Assembly (NCBI GenBank): GCA_900552565.1
Contig: USAK01000050.1
Span: 1 to 7,441, forward strand
DNA length: 7,441 bases
Direction of reading: 5' to 3'
From: an uncultured Selenomonas sp.
GTDB lineage: Bacteria; Bacillota; Negativicutes; Selenomonadales; Selenomonadaceae
Below, piece after piece: positions 1 through 6,978 of the stretch (its first letter is position 1; every line of letters starts with the position of its first letter). A model generated the notes under the pieces. It was given only the letters and a program-made list of their open reading frames with translations, was not told where the DNA came from and ran no database searches. The translations under genes and the position numbers were made by a program.

Positions 1-29
1 CCCGCCTCTATAGGCGGGGGTACGTTCAC
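1..29. repeat. Hairpin and left copy of a terminal inverted repeat
   Basis: Bases 1-18 form a hairpin: CCCGCCT (1-7), loop CTAT, AGGCGGG (12-18). Bases 6-29 reappear exactly, in inverted orientation, at 7418-7441. Similarity continues a little further inward (AGAA follows on both sides, with one extra G here). No T-run follows the hairpin, so it is not a typical intrinsic terminator. It may be a dispersed palindromic repeat; the window starts inside it, so the full element is not visible. Confidence 0.8.
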
Positions 30-130
30 GAGAAACTTTGGCCTATCCATGGTACAATAAATACAGTATCATAATCAATTTTCTTCCTTTATATAGGGTT
101 GCGCAGTATTTTATGTCTGGAGTGATTCTC

Positions 131-706
131 ATGAAAAAATATACCCTGATTCCCGCCCTGGCCCTGATGGTTGGCGCGGCTTCGATGCCGGTCGCCTCAG
201 CTTCGTTTGGCACGGGCATCGGTGTCTCTTTCCCCGCATCCGGCTCGCACAGCACGGAAATTGTCCCATCGTACGCCGCTTTCAGCTTTGACAAGATTGT
301 CGAAGAACTGACCGTCGAGGAAAAACACGGCCGCCTCGTCATGGAGCTCAAAGTCACGAACGACAGCGACGCGGATTACAGCATTGCGCACCGTGACGGA
401 CAGGTCTATGACTTCGCCATCCTCGACAAGAACGGCAAGACGCTCTACCGCTGGTCCGACGGCATGGCCTTTACGCAGGCGCTGACGAGCTCATCCGTCG
501 GCGCGCATAAGAGCGAGGTCTATACGGCAGAGCTCGATCGCAAGGCCTACCGCAAAATCAAGGACGACGGCGTGCTCGTAACGGCCTGGCTCGTCGATAC
601 GCCGTATAAACTCACGACGCGCATGCCGACCAAAGTCGGCAGCTCTACGCCAGTCACGCTGCACGGCGGCATCGTCATCGGCAACGGCCCCTGGTACGAC
701 GACTGA
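131..706 (+). CDS. Exported BsuPI-domain (proteinase-inhibitor-like) protein
   Basis: A 191-residue protein starting at the ATG at 131, chosen because GGAG (119-122) lies 8 nt upstream and the product then begins with a typical signal peptide (MKK, hydrophobic residues 5-18, likely cleavage after Ala-Ser-Ala at residue 24). The open frame extends upstream to 38, but that extension lacks a ribosome binding site and would bury the signal peptide. Residues about 55-165 resemble the BsuPI domain, named after an intracellular proteinase inhibitor of Bacillus: a beta-rich pattern with LKVTNDSD (73-80), GQVYDFAILDKNG (90-102) and RWSDGMAFTQAL (107-118). The domain name does not prove inhibitor activity; in exported proteins its role is mostly unknown. 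The product is probably periplasmic or envelope-associated. It is followed by a separately promoted gene, so it is likely monocistronic. No convincing promoter was identified in 30-118. Confidence 0.85.
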   Translation: MKKYTLIPALALMVGAASMPVASASFGTGIGVSFPASGSHSTEIVPSYAAFSFDKIVEELTVEEKHGRLVMELKVTNDSDADYSIAHRDGQVYDFAILDKNGKTLYRWSDGMAFTQALTSSSVGAHKSEVYTAELDRKAYRKIKDDGVLVTAWLVDTPYKLTTRMPTKVGSSTPVTLHGGIVIGNGPWYDD

Positions 707-728
707 GCAGCCCCATAAATGCCGGAAT

Positions 729-757
729 GTGACGAACAGCCGCGATTATGCTATACT
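729..757 (+). promoter_or_regulatory. Extended -10 sigma-A-type promoter of the CorC-like gene
   Basis: The -35-like GTGACG (729-734, four of six consensus bases) is separated by 17 bp from TATACT (752-757, five of six). A TG at 749-750, one base before the -10 box, makes it an extended -10 promoter. The predicted transcript starts near 764, giving a leader of about 50 nt before the TTG start at 815. Confidence 0.65.
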
Positions 758-814
758 AGAGGGAATAAGTTGACCAATCTTTTCTATTTATTGTATTGAA
801 GCAAAGGATGTGTA

Positions 815-2194
815 TTGTTTTTGGATAGTACTGACGCGGGCCTACTGCTCGTCTTACTCTTGATTTTTCTCTCGGCCAGCGCTTTCTTCTCGCTGATTGA
901 GACGGCCCTGACCGAAAGTCACCGCGGCCGTCTCGAAAAACTCGCCGAAGATGGCAATGCCGATGCTGAAGCCGCCCTCGGCCTGCTCGAGAACATCGAA
1001 GTGCCGCTTTCCCTCGTGCAGGTTGGCATCACGCTGACGGGTCTGCTCTTAGGACTCTGCACCGGCGCATTTGTCGCGCCGTTCCTCGCCGGCTTTATCG
1101 GCTTCCTGCCCCATGCCTCGGCCATCGCCATGATTGTCAGCATCATCGTCATGACGTACATCACGCTGCTCTTCAGCGAGTTCCTGCCCAAGAAAAAGGC
1201 CGCGCAGAACCCTGAGCACATGCTGATGAAATACCATGGCATCGTCACGCGGCTCACGCGGCTGGCGCGCCCATTCATCAAATTTCTCTCAAGCTCGGCA
1301 AACGGCGTGCTGCTGCTGCTCGGCATCAACCCGCACATCGAGGATACGGTCACCGAAGACGAGGTCAAGGACCTCATCGAACAGGGCACAGAGGACGGCA
1401 CGTTCGAAAAGTCAGAACAGGCCATGGTCGACCGCATCTTCCACATGAGCGACCAGACGGCCTATGCCCTGATGACGCCGCGCACGCAGATGCTCTGGCT
1501 CGACCTCACGGATTCTCTCAAGCACAATCTGCGCATCATCCGCGAGCATCCGCAGAACGTCTTCCCTGTCGGCCGCGAGAATCTCGACGATTTTTGCGGC
1601 GTGCTCTACGCCAAGGACCTCCTGAACGCTTCGCTCGAACGCAAATCCCTCGACCTTGCCCAGTATATCCGCAAGCCGATGTTCGTGCCGCGTTCCATGG
1701 AGACGTTCCGCGTACTCGCCAAGTTCCGCGACACGGGCATCCACGAGGCCATGGTACTCGATGAATACGGCGGCGTTGTCGGCTTCATCACCTTAAACGA
1801 CATCCTGCAGGAAATCATCGGCGATTCCATGTCCAATGTCGAACCCGACCCCATCCAGTTCACGCCGCGCGACGAGCATTCATGGTATGTCGACGGCCTC
1901 TGCTCCATCGACGATTTCAAGGAACGCTTCGACATCACCGAGCTGCCGGATGAGGACCACGACCACTATCAGACCATGGGCGGCTTTTTGACCTCGTACT
2001 TCGGCTACATCCCGAAAGTCGCCGAAAAATGCGAGTGGAACGGCTTTACCTTTGAAGTCGTCGACATGGACCGCGCGCGTATCGACAAGATTCTCGTGAC
2101 CCGCGAGGAAAAATCTGAAAAAGAAGCCGCGGCAGACGCTACTCCCCCCGCCAATCCGGCCAAAGCCGACGGCGCTGACGAAACGGACAAATAA
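815..2194 (+). CDS. CNNM/CorC (HlyC)-family membrane protein with CBS pair
   Basis: A 459-residue integral membrane protein. The start is TTG at 815, six nt after AAAGGA (803-808); a second in-frame TTG at 821 is a weaker alternative. Domains in order: an N-terminal CNNM/DUF21 membrane domain (about 1-175) with hydrophobic segments near 8-28, 66-97 and 101-121, and the family-typical FFSLIETAL (24-32) and FLPKKKAAQNPE (123-134); a linker VTEDEVKDLIEQG (179-191); a CBS pair (about 212-335) with LMTPRTQM (219-226) and VLDEYGGVVGFITLNDILQE (314-333); then a CorC/HlyC-type C-terminal domain (about 345-430). Residues 431-459 are a charged, Ala/Pro-rich tail. Relatives are implicated in Mg2+/Co2+ export or resistance; the old 'hemolysin' name is rarely supported. 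A strong terminator follows the stop by about 40 nt, making this a single-gene unit. The family is certain; the ion specificity is not. Confidence 0.93.
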   Translation: MFLDSTDAGLLLVLLLIFLSASAFFSLIETALTESHRGRLEKLAEDGNADAEAALGLLENIEVPLSLVQVGITLTGLLLGLCTGAFVAPFLAGFIGFLPHASAIAMIVSIIVMTYITLLFSEFLPKKKAAQNPEHMLMKYHGIVTRLTRLARPFIKFLSSSANGVLLLLGINPHIEDTVTEDEVKDLIEQGTEDGTFEKSEQAMVDRIFHMSDQTAYALMTPRTQMLWLDLTDSLKHNLRIIREHPQNVFPVGRENLDDFCGVLYAKDLLNASLERKSLDLAQYIRKPMFVPRSMETFRVLAKFRDTGIHEAMVLDEYGGVVGFITLNDILQEIIGDSMSNVEPDPIQFTPRDEHSWYVDGLCSIDDFKERFDITELPDEDHDHYQTMGGFLTSYFGYIPKVAEKCEWNGFTFEVVDMDRARIDKILVTREEKSEKEAAADATPPANPAKADGADETDK

Positions 2195-2235
2195 AAACAG
2201 AATGCTGCTTCGCTAAGCTTACCTAATCTGTACGA

Positions 2236-2272
2236 GCGTTACAATTTTTCATTGTAACGCTTTTCTTTTTTT
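2236..2272 (+). terminator. Intrinsic terminator of the CorC-like gene
   Basis: A perfect 10-bp stem, GCGTTACAAT (2236-2245) with ATTGTAACGC (2251-2260), a five-base loop TTTTC, and a T-rich tail at 2261-2272. It lies 41 nt after the stop codon at 2194 and immediately before the left end of the IS30 remnant. Confidence 0.93.
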
Positions 2273-2277
2273 GTAAC

Positions 2278-2303
2278 GGTTAGTTGTAAAATGAATTTGA
2301 ACA
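2278..2303 (+). repeat. Left terminal inverted repeat of the IS30 remnant
   Basis: Matches the reverse complement of 2990-3015 at 21 of 26 positions. The innermost 12 bases, TGAATTTGAACA (2292-2303), are identical in both arms. The outer edge begins GGT in both. Confidence 0.8.
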
Positions 2304-2385
2304 GGTAATCAAAAAACAAAAATCCATAGTGAAGCTTCATGTTAAAATGGTTTTGCGAGAAATCATCAACAAAGGAGCAATCACT

Positions 2386-2982
2386 ATGGACCACATCCAT
2401 TCTAACACAATGGAGGACGTACGTATCCCCGACCGCCACCTTTCTTTGGAAGAACGTGGCATGATGCAAGCGCTGCATCGCCAAGGGCTTTCCCTTCGCA
2501 ACATTGCTGCTGCGGTAGGAAGTGCTCATACGACTGTTTTCTATGAGCGTCGGCGTGGAACGCCGGAGCGAAAAAGCAAGCACGGTCGTGCCCCTCAGTA
2601 TATGGCAAAGCGCGGTCAGAAGGCATACGCAATGAATCGCAAGAACTCCAGGAAACCTTGTAAAATCGATCATAACGACGGCGAGCCATTCATCCAATGG
2701 ATGGTGTTTGAGAACTTATCACAGTTCGAGAGTCTCGGCACCAAGATGTACTTTACACATTCGTACCGCTCGTGGGAGCGGACTCAAAACGAACGCCACA
2801 AGGGCTTACTGAGAGATTTCCTTCCCAAGGGCATGTCCATAGAGCAGTTCTCTGATGAGGATATCCTGAACATGGCAGATACGCTGAACCAGCGCCCACG
2901 TCGTGTTTTGGGCTACCATACGCCGTCAGAGCTATTTGATGCATTCCTCGATGAAGTTTATGCGATTGAGTGTGTTTCTTGA
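2386..2982 (+). pseudogene. IS30-family transposase with in-frame internal deletion
   Basis: An open frame of 198 residues from the ATG at 2386, which has AAAGGAG (2371-2377) eight nt upstream; the frame also extends back to 2329 without such a signal. Residues about 19-58 (HLSLEERGMMQALHRQGLS onward, ending near YERRRGT) are the N-terminal helix-turn-helix region of IS30 transposases. From residue 108 the sequence jumps to the end of the DDE catalytic domain: LGTKMYFTHSYRSWERTQNE (117-136) and RPRRVLGYHTPSELF (170-184). E136 fits the catalytic glutamate. The region that should carry both catalytic aspartates is absent, probably around 130-150 residues, with the join near V107/F108 (about nt 2706). 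No stop or frameshift is present. It cannot be catalytic; it could still bind the element's ends. Whether it is expressed is unknown. Confidence 0.85.
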
Positions 2983-2989
2983 TTATAGT

Positions 2990-3015
2990 TGTTCAAATTC
3001 AACTTGCAATTTACC
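2990..3015 (-). repeat. Right terminal inverted repeat of the IS30 remnant
   Basis: Partner of 2278-2303. It begins 8 nt after the transposase stop codon (2980-2982), as is usual for the right end of compact insertion sequences. Confidence 0.8.
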
Positions 3016-3067
3016 TAAAAAAATATTTGACAAAGCGGCGTGTTTGTAAATTTCTTTCACGCGGCCA

Positions 3068-3103
3068 TAAAAAAAGCTTCGGCAGACACCGAAGCTTTTT
3101 TAT
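3068..3103 (-). terminator. Intrinsic terminator of ftsH (probably bidirectional)
   Basis: The stem is AAAAAGCTTCGG (3071-3082) paired with CCGAAGCTTTTT (3089-3100), loop CAGACA. Read leftward from ftsH, the hairpin is followed by a T-run (complement of the A-run at 3069-3075). A T-run also follows on the + strand, so it can stop transcription from either side. It lies about 35 nt after the ftsH stop codon. Confidence 0.92.
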
Positions 3104-3136
3104 AAGCGTTCTTACAGGAACGACAACGCCCGTTAT

Positions 3137-5140
3137 TTATGCATTATTTTCGCCATTGTCATGTTTCTCTGCTTTAGGGGCAGGAACATTGGCATCTGCC
3201 TGCTCCGCAGACGTCGATGATTTTGAAAGGAACGTCAGGTTCTTGGCCTTTTCCGCATCTTCTTTGGCGTCTTTTTCTTCATCCGCCAGAAGTTTCTGCT
3301 CGGCTTCTTCGACCTTCGGCTCTTCTTCCTTATCGCCTTCGAGAATCTTCATGAACTCCTCGCCCGTAATCGTCTCTTTCTCATAGAGGAACGAGGCGAG
3401 CTCGTCGAGTTTATCACGGTGCTCCTCAAGGAGTTTGATGGCTTTTTCATGCTGTTTGCGCACGAGCTCGACGACCTTCTTATCAATCATCTGCTGCGTA
3501 GCGGACGAGCAGGCGAGGCTCGTATCACCGCCGAGGTAACGGTTGTTGACGGTCTCCATGGCGACCATGTCGAATTCATCGCTCATGCCATAGCGCGTAA
3601 TCATCGCACGCGCGAGCTTCGTCGCCTGCTCGATATCGTTCGACGCACCCGTGCTGACAAGGCCGAACTTGACTTCTTCTGCTGCGCGGCCAGCCGTGAA
3701 CGTCGCAATCTTGTTCTCGAGCTCTTCGCGCGAAAGGATGTATTTATCCTGCTGCTCCACCTGCATCGTGTAGCCGAGGGCACCCGACGTACGCGGAATA
3801 ATCGTGATTTTCTGGACCGGCGCGGAATGCGACTGCAGCGCCGCGACGAGAGCATGGCCGATTTCGTGGTAAGCGACCGTGCGTTTCTCTTTATCCGAGA
3901 GAATGGCATTCTTCTTCTGGTAACCGGCGATGACGACCTCGATGCTTTCCTCAAGGTCGGCTTCCGTTACGCTGTCACGGCCCGAGCGGACGGCACGCAA
4001 CGCACCTTCGTTGATGATGTTTGCGAGCTCAGCACCCGAAGCACCGGCAGCCATGCGTGCAATCGTATGAAAGTTGACGTCATCGGCAAGGCGGACTTTC
4101 TTGGCATGGACCTTGAGGATATCCTCACGTCCCTTGAGGTCCGGCAGTTCGACCGGCACACGGCGGTCAAAACGGCCCGGACGCAGAAGTGCCGGGTCGA
4201 GGGACTCCGGACGGTTCGTTGCCGCAAGGATGATGACGCCCGTATTGCCTTCAAAACCATCCATCTCCGTCAGGAGCTGGTTGAGGGTCTGCTCGCGTTC
4301 GTCATTGCCCATGGCCGCACCTGTACGCTTCTGGCCGATGGCATCAATCTCATCGATGAAGACGATGCACGGTGCCTTTTCCTTGGCCTGCTTGAAGAGG
4401 TCACGGACTTTTGACGCGCCCATGCCGACGAACATCTCGACGAATTCCGAACCGGCAATCGAGAAGAACGGCACGCCCGCTTCACCGGCGACAGCCTTCG
4501 CAAGCATCGTCTTGCCTGTGCCCGGAGGGCCGACGAGCAGCACGCCCTTTGGCATCGAGGCACCGATGCTCGTGTACTTCGACGGGTTATGCAGATAGTC
4601 GACAATCTCGGAAAGATTTTCCTTAGCCTCATCTTCACCAGCGACATCGCTGAAGTGGATGCCCTCGGAAGACGGCACGTAAATCTTCGCCTGATTGCCC
4701 GACCCGCCGAACATCATCGAGTTGCCTCCGGCCTTATCCATGATTTTGCGGCTCATATACTGACCAATCGCAAAGAAAATCAAGAGCGGCAGAATCCAGG
4801 CGAGGAAGAAACTCATCAGAGGAGAAGTCTCCTCCTTGATATCCTGCGTGAATGTCGCACCCGACTCCATCAGGCGCTGTGCCAGCGTCGGGTCGTTCAT
4901 GATGCCTGTCTTGTACTTCTTGTGGTCGTCCTTGACCGTGTAGAGAATCTGATTGGACTGAATCTCGACATGGTCGATCGTCTTGTCGTCGATACACTGC
5001 ATAAAGGTACTGTAATCCACCGGTACAATCTGGGCCTGCTCCATATACGGGCGGGCCATCTCATTGAACAGCAGGATAAGTGCCAGTACAACAATATAAT
5101 AAAAAGCCATAGGTTTTTTCGGCGATTTGACTTCTTTCAT
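3137..5140 (-). CDS. ftsH: ATP-dependent zinc metalloprotease FtsH
   Basis: A 667-residue membrane-anchored AAA+ protease that degrades misfolded membrane proteins and selected short-lived cytosolic regulators as a hexamer. Visible in order (numbered from the ATG at 5140): membrane segment about 11-26; extracytoplasmic domain about 38-105; second membrane segment about 108-127; Walker A GPPGTGKT (204-211); pore motif FVG (237-239); Walker B IVFIDEID (259-266); second region of homology ending RPGRFDRR (320-327); zinc site HEIGH (425-429); third zinc ligand candidate Asp502 in SNDIEQAT. The usual family motif is HEAGH; the Ala-to-Ile change leaves the zinc-binding and catalytic residues intact. 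The last 65 residues form a highly charged tail that continues past the conserved protease domain. It is separated from the upstream genes by a terminator, so it probably has its own promoter in 5155-5195; none is convincing by eye. Confidence 0.97.
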   Translation of the reverse strand: MKEVKSPKKPMAFYYIVVLALILLFNEMARPYMEQAQIVPVDYSTFMQCIDDKTIDHVEIQSNQILYTVKDDHKKYKTGIMNDPTLAQRLMESGATFTQDIKEETSPLMSFFLAWILPLLIFFAIGQYMSRKIMDKAGGNSMMFGGSGNQAKIYVPSSEGIHFSDVAGEDEAKENLSEIVDYLHNPSKYTSIGASMPKGVLLVGPPGTGKTMLAKAVAGEAGVPFFSIAGSEFVEMFVGMGASKVRDLFKQAKEKAPCIVFIDEIDAIGQKRTGAAMGNDEREQTLNQLLTEMDGFEGNTGVIILAATNRPESLDPALLRPGRFDRRVPVELPDLKGREDILKVHAKKVRLADDVNFHTIARMAAGASGAELANIINEGALRAVRSGRDSVTEADLEESIEVVIAGYQKKNAILSDKEKRTVAYHEIGHALVAALQSHSAPVQKITIIPRTSGALGYTMQVEQQDKYILSREELENKIATFTAGRAAEEVKFGLVSTGASNDIEQATKLARAMITRYGMSDEFDMVAMETVNNRYLGGDTSLACSSATQQMIDKKVVELVRKQHEKAIKLLEEHRDKLDELASFLYEKETITGEEFMKILEGDKEEEPKVEEAEQKLLADEEKDAKEDAEKAKNLTFLSKSSTSAEQADANVPAPKAEKHDNGENNA

Positions 5141-5149
5141 AAACATTCA

Positions 5150-5154
5150 CCTCC
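5150..5154 (-). promoter_or_regulatory. Ribosome binding site that selects the ftsH start
   Basis: GGAGG (complement of 5150-5154) precedes two in-frame ATG codons. It is 9 nt from the ATG at 5140 but only 3 nt from the ATG at 5146, which is too close for efficient initiation. The 5140 start, giving a protein that begins MKEVKSPKK, is therefore preferred. Confidence 0.75.
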
Positions 5155-5182
5155 ATAAAGGATTTAAAGGAGTAAGGGTAGG

Positions 5183-5219
5183 ATATAAAGAAAGGCCCCC
5201 GCAGCCTCACCGCGGGGGC
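5183..5219 (-). terminator. GC-rich terminator between the P-loop gene and ftsH
   Basis: An 8-bp stem GCCCCCGC (5195-5202) with GCGGGGGC (5212-5219) and a nine-base loop. Read leftward it is followed by CTTTCTTTATA, a moderately T-rich tail. It begins 4 nt after the stop codon of the P-loop/Asp23-like gene. It should end or attenuate the spoVS-side transcript before ftsH. Confidence 0.8.
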
Positions 5220-5223
5220 ACAA

Positions 5224-6057
5224 TCATGCCTGAACATAAAGCGTCTTGACGACAATATCCACTTCGTGAACAATCATGCCGGTCATGAACTCCACGGAAC
5301 TCCTGACTTTTGCCTGCGCCTGTTTGAGGAGCGTCGGGATATGATTCCCATACGTCAGCACGACGTTGCAGGAAATCCTCAGGCCCTGGTCCTCATCGCC
5401 GACAAAGAGATGCTTGACATGGATATCACTGACTTTGCTGAAGGGACCTTCCGCCATGATGACATGGTGCACGATGCCCTTGATGGCAGAGTCATCGATG
5501 ATGAGCTTGCCATAGTAACTGAACACCGGCCGTACGATGGATTTTTCACCGAGACGGCGGCGGCGCGTCGACGAGCGCTTGAAAAAAGACTGCAGCGGGT
5601 CAATGAGATAGCCCGAAAAATGCGGCTTGAGCTCAATGGTCGGCACCGGGATGATGTGCTTGCCCTGTTTGATGCGGTAAAACCGCGCCTTTTCCATCTC
5701 GGACTGCGTGGCAATATCTTCAATGCGGATGATTTTTGCAATTGGCGGCAGATGCAGGGCCTTCGTGATTTTCTGAACCATGTTCTCCGATGTGCCGAGA
5801 ATCAGGATTCTGTGCGGTTTGGCTGTTTCAATGGCCTTGCGGACTTCTTCCGCGTGGCCGGGCAGAATGAAGATGGCCCTTCTGACGGCCATAATCCTGC
5901 TCTTTTCTTTTTTCGCCGAATGGCCGGCAATGATTTTGCCGTCCTTGATGAGGATGCCGTCATCGATGATGGCATCGGCATTATTCTTATGCGCCACAAT
6001 CAGTGCGCGGTGGCTTTTGCCGGTCCCGCTCGGACCGACTAAGGCAATGACGTCCAT
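5224..6057 (-). CDS. P-loop NTPase fused to an Asp23/Gls24-like domain
   Basis: A 277-residue protein, apparently soluble. The start ATG at 6057 has GGGGAG five nt upstream, only 17 nt after the end of the PHP gene, so the two are almost certainly co-translated from one message. The N-terminus carries a Walker A motif GPSGTGKS (8-15), followed by IIDDGILI (30-37), where the aspartates could assist metal binding, and LILGTS (85-90), which looks like a nucleotide-fold strand. No classical Walker B is obvious. A basic stretch RSSTRRRR (161-168) links to a second domain (about 175-275) resembling the Asp23/Gls24 alkaline-shock family, best seen in VVLTYGNHIPTLLKQAQAKV (232-251) and VEFMTGMIVHEVDI (255-268). 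Asp23 proteins are envelope-associated in Gram-positive bacteria. I recognise both parts but know no established function for the combination. The P-loop is certain; the Asp23 assignment is likely. Confidence 0.8.
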   Translation of the reverse strand: MDVIALVGPSGTGKSHRALIVAHKNNADAIIDDGILIKDGKIIAGHSAKKEKSRIMAVRRAIFILPGHAEEVRKAIETAKPHRILILGTSENMVQKITKALHLPPIAKIIRIEDIATQSEMEKARFYRIKQGKHIIPVPTIELKPHFSGYLIDPLQSFFKRSSTRRRRLGEKSIVRPVFSYYGKLIIDDSAIKGIVHHVIMAEGPFSKVSDIHVKHLFVGDEDQGLRISCNVVLTYGNHIPTLLKQAQAKVRSSVEFMTGMIVHEVDIVVKTLYVQA

Positions 6058-6074
6058 CTATTCTCCCCTTGCTT

Positions 6075-6905
6075 TCAGAGTTTCTGTGCCGGACGGTAAA
6101 GCTTCTCCGCCCAGCAGTCGTCGATGGTAAATATGCCAAGTTCCTGCGGATAGCGTGTGGCAAAGCCGTGAAAGTCAGAGCCGCCCGTCACCAACAGATT
6201 GTACCGCTGCGCCATGTCAAGATAGCGCTTTGTATCTTCTTCATCATGCTGCGGATAAAATACTTCAAGGCCTTCAATGCCGCGGCAGCAGAGGTCTTCC
6301 ACCAGTCTGTCATCGCCGATGAGTTTCGGATGTGCCAGCACCGGCGTGCCGCCTGCCGCCTTGATGAGAGCGATGATTTCCTCGACTTCCAGATGATAAT
6401 GCGGGACATATGCCGGCTTGCCTTTCATCAGCACAGCCTCAAAGGCTTCGCGCACCGTAGGAAAATATCCTTTCCTGACCAGCACGCGGCCGATATGAGA
6501 ACGGCTGATGGAGCGGCTCGCCCCGGCAATCGTCAGGACTTCCGTCTCACTGATTTCATAGCCGAGCTGCTGGAGCTTTTCCACCATTTCACTGAAGCGC
6601 GTCCAGCGGGCTTCGGTGACATCGTTGAGCTTGTCGACAAGCTCGCCGTAGTAAATATCGATATTATATCCCAGAATGTGAATTTCACGCGTCGGATGAT
6701 GGGCACTGAACTCAATCCCGGGGATGATATGGATTCCCCGCGCCGGATAAAGGCCATTCTCATAGAGATGGCTGATTCCCCCCACCGTATCATGGTCCGT
6801 GATGGCCATGTAAGACAGTCCTGCTTCTTTTGCCTTTGCCACGAGTTCTTCGGGCGTCAGCTTGCCGTCCGAGTACGTCGTATGCATATGCAGATCACTT
6901 GGCAT
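6075..6905 (-). CDS. PHP-domain metal-dependent phosphoesterase
   Basis: A 276-residue PHP-family hydrolase of the stand-alone type related to YciV/RnaAM and nucleoside 3',5'-bisphosphate phosphatases. The metal-binding residues are all present: H6 and H8 in DLHMHTTYSDG, D37-H38-D39 in AITDHDT, E65 in GIEFSA, H76 in EIHILGY, H137 in SHIGR, H192 in LAHP, and D244 and H246 in GGSDFHG. An insert between the first motifs and SHIGR (about 80-135) is as expected for this subgroup. Members remove phosphate from small nucleotides or degrade short RNAs from the 5' end; which of these applies cannot be told from sequence. The start ATG at 6905 follows GGAG by 10 nt. It lies 55 nt after spoVS and 17 nt before the P-loop gene, so it is probably the middle cistron of a three-gene operon. 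Confidence 0.92.
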   Translation of the reverse strand: MPSDLHMHTTYSDGKLTPEELVAKAKEAGLSYMAITDHDTVGGISHLYENGLYPARGIHIIPGIEFSAHHPTREIHILGYNIDIYYGELVDKLNDVTEARWTRFSEMVEKLQQLGYEISETEVLTIAGASRSISRSHIGRVLVRKGYFPTVREAFEAVLMKGKPAYVPHYHLEVEEIIALIKAAGGTPVLAHPKLIGDDRLVEDLCCRGIEGLEVFYPQHDEEDTKRYLDMAQRYNLLVTGGSDFHGFATRYPQELGIFTIDDCWAEKLYRPAQKL

Positions 6906-6922
6906 CCTGATTTCACTCCTAA

Positions 6923-6978
6923 ATCGTTTCTGGAACCTCGCAGCTTATGCTGCCAAATTTTTACCGAGGTTCCACGAT
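6923..6978 (-). promoter_or_regulatory. Large stem-loop across the spoVS stop and PHP leader
   Basis: TGGAACCTCG (6931-6940) pairs perfectly with CGAGGTTCCA (6965-6974). Pairing resumes after a 4-nt bulge (6927-6930) as ATCG (6923-6926) with CGAT (6975-6978), giving 14 pairs. A small inner hairpin CAGC-TTAT-GCTG (6941-6952) lies in the 24-nt loop. One arm is the end of the spoVS coding sequence and the loop holds its stop codon. No T-run follows in the direction of transcription, so it is not an intrinsic terminator; an RNA-processing or stability element is possible. Confidence 0.55.

Larger units (their letters stand above)
2278..3015 (+). mobile_element. Internally deleted IS30-family insertion sequence
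   Basis: The element is bounded by 26-bp imperfect inverted repeats (2278-2303 and 2990-3015, 21 of 26 positions matching) and carries one transposase frame that recognisably belongs to IS30. At about 738 bp it is short for this family, whose members are usually a little over 1 kb, in line with the missing middle of the transposase. The base composition is more AT-rich than the flanking genes. The exact ends and a target duplication cannot be fixed, because the flanks on both sides are T/A runs. It cannot move on its own, since most of the catalytic domain is gone, but its ends might still be acted on by a full-length relative elsewhere in the genome. Confidence 0.85.

Noticed and set aside
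38..130. Upstream extension of the BsuPI-domain gene
   Set aside because: The frame is open, but it has no ribosome binding site, and the signal peptide begins exactly at the ATG at 131, which has a well-spaced GGAG.
3027..3032. Perfect TTGACA just outside the IS right end, possibly an outward -35 box
   Set aside because: No acceptable -10 box occurs at 16-18 bp, and it would point into the terminator and against ftsH.
3419..4414. Long + strand open frame of 331 codons opposite ftsH
   Set aside because: It lies wholly antisense to the certain ftsH coding sequence, has no recognisable domain, and is of the kind that GC-rich codon bias produces on the opposite strand.
425..5140. The HEIGH motif of FtsH as an inactivated zinc site
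   Set aside because: Only the variable position of HExxH differs from the common HEAGH. Both histidines and the glutamate are kept, so the protease should be active.
5266..6042. A 258-codon + strand open frame opposite the P-loop gene
   Set aside because: The minus-strand frame has a clean P-loop, a ribosome binding site and tight spacing to its neighbour. The + strand frame has none of these.
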